A DNA stretch of 64,000 bases from contig NZ_AWFG01000019.1 in NCBI RefSeq assembly GCF_000682695.1, positions 124,001-188,000 of the forward strand. The letters run 5' to 3'. Shown here piece after piece: positions 59,850 through 64,000 of this stretch; the stretch's first letter is position 1, and the number at the start of each line of letters is the position of its first letter. The notes beneath the pieces were generated by a model. The model ran no database searches, was not told the DNA's origin, and was given only the letters and a program-made list of their open reading frames with translations. The position numbers and the translations under genes were made by a program. The DNA is from Hyphomonas chukchiensis (lineage in GTDB: Bacteria; Pseudomonadota; Alphaproteobacteria; Caulobacterales; Hyphomonadaceae).

Positions 59850-61226
59850 TTATGGAAGATAGATCGCCTTCGCGTTGACGAATTCCTTCATGCCGAAGCC
59901 GCCATGTTCGCGGCCATAGCCGGAATCCTTCACGCCGCCGAAGGGCATGTTCGGATCGGCCGTGCCGAAGGAGTTGATGCGGACCATGCCGGTATCGAAG
60001 TGGTCGCGGGCGAGCGCAATCGCCTTCTCCTCGTCCTTCGTAAAGATGCCGCCGCCGAGGCCATAGCGGCTGTCATTGGCGATGCGCATCGCGTCCTTGT
60101 CATCCTTGGCCCTGATGATTGAGGCCACGGGGCCGAACAATTCATCGTCATAGGCGGGCGTGCCCGGCTTGCAATTGGCGAGCACGGTCGGCGGGTAATA
60201 CTGGCCTTTGCCCTCGGGCGGCTTGCCGCCGCAGAGCAGGTCCGCGCCGCCGTCGACGCTTTTCGAAACCTGTTCGCACAGCGTATCGAACTGGTCCTTG
60301 CTGGAGACGGGGCCGAGCTGGGTATCGTCCTTCATCGGATCGCCCATCTTCACGTTTTTCATCGCGTCGACAAAAGCGGAAACGAAGGCATCGTAATTCG
60401 CCTCGGTCACGATAAAGCGCTTGGCCGATACGCAGGTCTCGCCATTGTTGAACAGGCGCCCCTGCACGCACGTTTTCACGGCGAGCGAAATGTCCGCGTC
60501 GTCGAGCACGAGATAGGCGTCATTCGAGCCAAGCTCGAGCACGGTTTTCTTCAGATTCTTCGCGGCGAGCTGGCCGATGTGCTGTCCGGCGCCGTCGCTG
60601 CCCGTCATGGTCACAGCGCGCACCAGCTTGTGTTCGATAATCTTGTCCGATGTGTCATGGTCGATCACCAGCACGTCGAAAAGGCCCTTGGGAAGGCCCG
60701 CCTCAATGCACACGTCGCGCAGCAGCAGGCCGCTACCGGTGCATATGCTGGCGTGCTTCAGGATGACGCCATTGCCTGCCATCAAGTTTGCAGCGAGCAC
60801 ACGCACTGGCTGGTAGAGCGGAAAGTTCCAGGGCTGGATGCTGTAGATCACGCCTATTGGTGAGTAGGTGACGATGCCGCGTTTCTTGCCGCCTGTATGC
60901 TTGCGCTCTTCATCGGCAAGCTCGGATGGACCATTCTCGGCTGTGTATTCGAAGATGCGGGCGCACAGCTCAACTTCCATCTTGCCGTCACGTAGCAGCT
61001 TGCCCATTTCCATCGTCATCAGGTTGGCAAACTTGTCGGCATTGTCGCGCAGTCGCGCCGCGATATCGCGCAGTTTCTTTGCCCGCTCGCTATGGCTTGT
61101 CGTCTTCCAGTCGGTGAAGGCGGCATGTGACGCTTCAACTATCCTGAAGGAATCCTCGGCGCTCATTACGTCATAGTGCGTAAGGGTTTCATCCGTCGCG
61201 GGATTGGTCGTGGTAATCTGTGTCAT
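59850..61226 (-). CDS. NAD(P)-dependent aldehyde dehydrogenase, Sad/YneI type
   Basis: This 458-residue enzyme probably oxidises succinate semialdehyde to succinate. QPWNFPLYQPVRV, the catalytic Glu in LELGSND and the nucleophile Cys in NNGETCVSAKRF are present, as in the shorter Sad/YneI group (about 460 residues). The usual ELGG loop reads ELGS here, but the Glu is kept. It lies 47 bp after the DJ-1/PfpI gene on the same strand, probably in one operon for reactive aldehydes. Confidence 0.88.
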   Translation of the reverse strand: MTQITTTNPATDETLTHYDVMSAEDSFRIVEASHAAFTDWKTTSHSERAKKLRDIAARLRDNADKFANLMTMEMGKLLRDGKMEVELCARIFEYTAENGPSELADEERKHTGGKKRGIVTYSPIGVIYSIQPWNFPLYQPVRVLAANLMAGNGVILKHASICTGSGLLLRDVCIEAGLPKGLFDVLVIDHDTSDKIIEHKLVRAVTMTGSDGAGQHIGQLAAKNLKKTVLELGSNDAYLVLDDADISLAVKTCVQGRLFNNGETCVSAKRFIVTEANYDAFVSAFVDAMKNVKMGDPMKDDTQLGPVSSKDQFDTLCEQVSKSVDGGADLLCGGKPPEGKGQYYPPTVLANCKPGTPAYDDELFGPVASIIRAKDDKDAMRIANDSRYGLGGGIFTKDEEKAIALARDHFDTGMVRINSFGTADPNMPFGGVKDSGYGREHGGFGMKEFVNAKAIYLP

Positions 61227-61273
61227 GATAAAATGTCCTGGTATTCTAGAGAAGGGGTGCGCGCAGGGCGCGA

Positions 61274-61951
61274 TTAGCTGAGCAATGCCAGCAGCTTTTC
61301 GGCGGCCTCCGCCGATGAGGCCGGGTTTTGCCCGGTGACCAGCTTGCCATCCGTCACCACGAAGGAGGCCCAGTCGTCGCCCTTCCTGTAGTGTCCGCCA
61401 TTCTCTTTCAGCATGTCTTCAACGAGGAAGGGCACAACATCGGTGAGGCCGACGCCTTTCTCTTCAGTGTTGGTAAAGCCGGTTACGGTCTTGCCCAGCA
61501 CGAACGGCTTGCCGTCCTTCCCCTTTGGATACTTGAACACGGCAGGTGCGTGGCAAACAGCGCCGATGGGCCGACCGCTGGAGGCAAAGGTCTCGATCAG
61601 CGAGATGCTGTCGGCATCGTTCGCCAGATCCCAGAGCGGTCCGTGGCCGCCTGGATAGAAGATCGCATCAAAGCCATCAGCGGAAACGGTGTTAAGCACT
61701 TCAGTATTGGCCAACGCCTTTTGCGCGTCGCTGTCGCCCTTGAAGCGTTTGGTTGCCTCGGTCTGCGCGTCGTCTGTATTACTCTTTGGATCAAGCGGGG
61801 GCTGGCCGCCTTTGGGCGAGGCGAGGGTTATGTCGGCGCCTGCATCCTTGAACACATAGTAGGGCGCAGCAAACTCCTCCAGCCAGAAGCCGGTCTTGTC
61901 GCCGGTATCGCCCAGCTTGTCGTGGGATGTCAGGATCATGAGAATTTTCAT
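61274..61951 (-). CDS. DJ-1/PfpI-family protein (Hsp31-like)
   Basis: This 225-residue protein has the nucleophile elbow cysteine Cys133 in IGAVCHAPAVF and the early SHDKLGDTGDKTGFWLEE segment. These mark the Hsp31/YhbO-like class-1 glutamine-amidotransferase-fold proteins, often glyoxalase III or chaperones. It precedes the aldehyde dehydrogenase gene. A palindrome lies 14 bp upstream of its ATG. Confidence 0.9.
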   Translation of the reverse strand: MKILMILTSHDKLGDTGDKTGFWLEEFAAPYYVFKDAGADITLASPKGGQPPLDPKSNTDDAQTEATKRFKGDSDAQKALANTEVLNTVSADGFDAIFYPGGHGPLWDLANDADSISLIETFASSGRPIGAVCHAPAVFKYPKGKDGKPFVLGKTVTGFTNTEEKGVGLTDVVPFLVEDMLKENGGHYRKGDDWASFVVTDGKLVTGQNPASSAEAAEKLLALLS

Positions 61952-61965
61952 AGGAGAGTCGCCTT

Positions 61966-61980
61966 GTGTTCAATGAACAC
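61966..61980. promoter_or_regulatory. Palindrome upstream of the DJ-1/PfpI gene
   Basis: GTGTTCAATGAACAC has perfect 7-bp inverted arms around one central base. It lies between 15 and 29 bp upstream of the minus-strand ATG at 61951, so a bound protein would block transcription or initiation. It is probably the operator of a regulator not seen in this window. Confidence 0.4.
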
Positions 61981-62126
61981 GGGCACCGATGTGTTTGGAT
62001 GCGCGTGGGTCAGAGATTGAATTACTGAGCCACACCAACGAACCCGTCAGCGACTTGTTCCAAAGCTGGGTCAGTGGATACACACCGCTCCGCATGGTGA
62101 GGCGCGGGCTAGCGCGGCGCCCACAC

Positions 62127-62729
62127 CTATCGCGCGACCTCTTCCTCAACCTGACCCAACCGGTCCTTGCCAAAGAACATTTCGTCGCCAACAAAGAAAG
62201 TCGGTATACCGAAGGTCCCGCGGGCGACGGCGGCTTCGGTATTGGCGACGAGTTTCGCTTTCACGTCCGGGTCCTGCGTCGCTTCCAGAAGCGCGGCGCC
62301 GTCAAGGCCCGCCGCATTCATGGCTTCCACATAGACGGCCGGGTCGTCCATCTTCAATCCGTCTTCCCACATGGCCTTCAGGCCTGCCTCGATATAGGCA
62401 GCCAGCTCACCGCGCATCTCGGCCGCCACCGCGCCGCGCATCAGCACCAGCGTGTTGACCGGGAAATGCGGGTTCATTCTGAATTTCGACAGGCCGTGCT
62501 TTTTTACGAAGCGCATCATCTCCAGATTGTCATAGGCGAGCTTGCCCTTCACATTGCCGAAGGCCATCACAGGCGACTGGTTGCCGGTCGCCTTGAAGAT
62601 GCCGCCCAGCAAGCACGGAATGTAGTTCACGCTGGCCCCGGTGCGCGCCACGAGGCCGGGCAGGGCCATGTGCGCGAGATAGGCATTCGGGCTGCCGAAG
62701 TCGAAAATGAAGTCGATACTCTTGCTCAT
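62127..62729 (-). CDS. 2-hydroxychromene-2-carboxylate isomerase-like (DsbA-fold GST kappa)
   Basis: This 200-residue protein has the family nucleophile Ser in FDFGSPNAYLAH and the GIFKATGNQSP, FPVNTLVLMRG and GTFGIPTFFVGDEMFFGKDRL motifs of HCCA isomerase/GST-kappa proteins. Enzymes of this group isomerise ring-cleavage products of aromatic degradation using glutathione. The start has an excellent SD (TAGGAGGAAACCCC ATG). It follows the SDR gene after 11 bp. Confidence 0.9.
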   Translation of the reverse strand: MSKSIDFIFDFGSPNAYLAHMALPGLVARTGASVNYIPCLLGGIFKATGNQSPVMAFGNVKGKLAYDNLEMMRFVKKHGLSKFRMNPHFPVNTLVLMRGAVAAEMRGELAAYIEAGLKAMWEDGLKMDDPAVYVEAMNAAGLDGAALLEATQDPDVKAKLVANTEAAVARGTFGIPTFFVGDEMFFGKDRLGQVEEEVAR

Positions 62730-62740
62730 GGGGTTTCCTC

Positions 62741-63475
62741 CTACCAGGTTTCTTTCCAGGGCCGCAGGTCCAGCTCGTGCGTCCAGGCCGTGCGCGGCTG
62801 CTTGTGCAGCATGACGTAATTCTGCGCGATATGATCCGGGTTCAGAACAGCGTCCTCCTCGCGCAAGGCGTCGACATTCGGCACATTCTCGCGGATGAAA
62901 TTGGAATCGATGGCGCCATCGATGATCGTGTGCGCCACATGGATGTTCTTCGGGCCCAGCTCGCGCGCCATGGATTGCGCCAGCGCCCGCAGCGCCGCCT
63001 TTGCCCCCGCAAATGCGGCGAGATGCTCGCGCCCGCGCGTGCTGGCCGTCGCGCCTGTGAAGATGATCGTTCCATGCCCGCGGGTCAGCATCTTCTTCGC
63101 GACTTCGCGTCCCATCAGGAAGCCCGAGAAACACGCCATCTCCCACACCTTGTGATACACGCGCGCCGTCGTCTCGGTGATCGGGAAGCGCACATTCGCG
63201 CCGATATTGAACACGGCCACGTCGATCGACGCGACATCCGCCTCGATCCGCTCGACCAGCGCAATCATCGCCTCCTCGTCGCGCGCATCCGTGGGCATGG
63301 CCACCGCTTCATGCCCGTCATCGCGGATGCTCGCCGCCAGCGCTTCCAGCGCATCGGCATGGCGAGGCCGCCGCACGAGGCAGGCGGTCATGCCCTCACG
63401 CGCAAAGGCCCGGCCAATCGCGGCGCCGGTGTCATCCCCGGCGCCAATCACGAGACAGGCAGACTTGTGGGCCAT
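62741..63475 (-). CDS. Short-chain dehydrogenase/reductase
   Basis: This 244-residue SDR has cofactor loop VIGAGDDTGAAIGRAF, a degenerate NIGAN in place of NAG, and a catalytic region with Ser/Thr in TGATASTRGREHLAAFAGAKAAL. The usual YxxxK tyrosine is Phe here (FAGAK), so it may be a poor or atypical oxidoreductase. It lies divergent from the HxlR gene and upstream of the isomerase in a two-gene operon. Confidence 0.85.
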   Translation of the reverse strand: MAHKSACLVIGAGDDTGAAIGRAFAREGMTACLVRRPRHADALEALAASIRDDGHEAVAMPTDARDEEAMIALVERIEADVASIDVAVFNIGANVRFPITETTARVYHKVWEMACFSGFLMGREVAKKMLTRGHGTIIFTGATASTRGREHLAAFAGAKAALRALAQSMARELGPKNIHVAHTIIDGAIDSNFIRENVPNVDALREEDAVLNPDHIAQNYVMLHKQPRTAWTHELDLRPWKETW

Positions 63476-63493
63476 GAAATATCCTCCCTATTT

Positions 63494-63545
63494 ATTTGGT
63501 TGCTAAATAGGACCATTATTCATTTGGTTTTAATTTGCAACCAAT
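63494..63545. promoter_or_regulatory. Inverted repeats between the SDR and HxlR genes
   Basis: ATTTGGTTGCTAAAT (63494-63508) and AATTTGCAACCAAT (63532-63545, reverse ATTGGTTGCAAATT) are inverted relative to each other, with a further ATTTGGTT at 63522-63529. They fill the 99-bp AT-rich divergent promoter. This is the expected place for binding by the HxlR regulator. Confidence 0.45.
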
Positions 63546-63574
63546 ATATCGTAGCTGAATAGAAGGAGCCGCTC

Positions 63575-64000
63575 ATGGCCAAACGCCACACGCACACTTG
63601 CCCGATTGCGGGTGTCCTGAACATTTTCGGCGACAACTGGACATGGCTCGTCATCCGGGAGGCCTTCTACGGCGCCACGCGTTTCAGCGAGATCCAGCGC
63701 AACACGGGCATCGCCAAGAACGTGCTGAGTGACCGCTTGGATGTGCTCGTCAATGAGGGCATCCTCGCTCGCGAAGACGTGGGCGAAAACGGCACGCGCT
63801 ATGCCTACCGGCTAACGGCAAAGGGCGAGTCCCTCCACCCGGTGCTGCTGGCGCTACACCAGTGGGGCAATGAGCATGTCTACGGCCCCGGCAACGAGCC
63901 CGTCCTGCTGCTGGAGCGCGCCACCGGCAAGCCCCTCCAGCCGCTCGCCCCCACATCCCGCAACGGCCGCCGCCTCACCCGCGCCGACATCCTCACCCGC
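63575..64000 (+). CDS. HxlR-family transcriptional regulator (partial, runs off window)
   Basis: ATG 63575 has SD AGAAGGAG. The 142 codons present encode a winged helix: CPIAGVLNIFGDNWTWLVIREAFYGATRFSEIQ and LSDRLDVLVNEGILARE (read as motifs), typical of HxlR/DUF24. Cys9 is the N-terminal cysteine that senses quinones or aldehydes in relatives such as YodB. No stop occurs before base 64000. It is divergent from the SDR-isomerase operon, which it probably represses. Confidence 0.88.
   Translation, partial: MAKRHTHTCPIAGVLNIFGDNWTWLVIREAFYGATRFSEIQRNTGIAKNVLSDRLDVLVNEGILAREDVGENGTRYAYRLTAKGESLHPVLLALHQWGNEHVYGPGNEPVLLLERATGKPLQPLAPTSRNGRRLTRADILTR

Overview
The window is a 64 kb piece of a GC-rich alphaproteobacterial chromosome. 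The gene set points to the Hyphomonadaceae/Caulobacterales side of the class: a MucR/Ros regulator, a NepR-like anti-sigma protein, PAS_5 and DUF2336 proteins, the TPR-BamB-Der cluster, the RadA-CvpA-PurF cluster, and a cluster of GANTC (CcrM-type) sites. This placement is inferred from gene content only. Most of the window is ordinary, tightly packed housekeeping sequence. I saw no rRNA or tRNA gene, CRISPR array, insertion sequence or prophage.

Layout. 1-3.3 kb: the end of an unknown gene and two membrane proteins, joined by ATGA overlaps. 3.3-7.1 kb: a very small ORF with an unusually strong ribosome binding site, an RcnB-like protein, the ribosome-rescue factor ArfB, a DsbA-like thioredoxin and an M48/TPR protease. 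7.2-11 kb: an Fbp-type ferric iron ABC importer behind a candidate Fur box. 11-16.5 kb: ThiO-like oxidase, acyl-CoA dehydrogenase, sulfotransferase-like protein, NnrU, DUF805 and PanB. 16.6-20.3 kb: TPR protein, BamB and Der. 20.4-26.9 kb: MDR oxidoreductase, unknown lipoproteins, ApaG, MetZ, a two-domain dCTP deaminase and a 2OG-Fe(II) oxygenase. 27-32 kb: a minus-strand run RadA-CvpA-PurF-SDR-GNAT-DUF3088. 32-36.7 kb: DUF486 protein, a small membrane protein, MlaF-MlaE, alanine racemase and an MFS transporter. 36.8-39.6 kb: NepR-like protein, an unknown protein, a DoxX-like protein and a DUF2336 protein.

39.7-47.7 kb is a nine-gene multisubunit cation/proton antiporter operon of Mrp/Mbh type. 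It has three separate antiporter-like subunits, a stand-alone MbhD/MbhE-like subunit and a small membrane subunit I do not recognise. 47.8-50.8 kb holds MucR, a PAS protein whose upstream region carries four GANTC sites in 49 bp, a protein made only of a DnaA domain IV-like helix-turn-helix, SufE and an unknown secreted protein. 51-57.9 kb: a sensor histidine kinase, two small proteins, a VWA lipoprotein with five tandem repeats, release factor 3 and a PAN-like protein. 57.9-64 kb: an Uup-type ABC-F ATPase, a succinate-semialdehyde dehydrogenase-like enzyme with a DJ-1/PfpI protein, and an SDR-isomerase pair divergent from an HxlR regulator that runs off the window.

The most interesting unexplained items are the 26-codon ORF at 3462-3542, the GANTC cluster at 48316-48364, the solo DnaA-domain-IV protein beside it, the antiporter composition, the orphan NepR and the five-repeat VWA lipoprotein. 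All functions come from reading motifs by eye; no database search was run.
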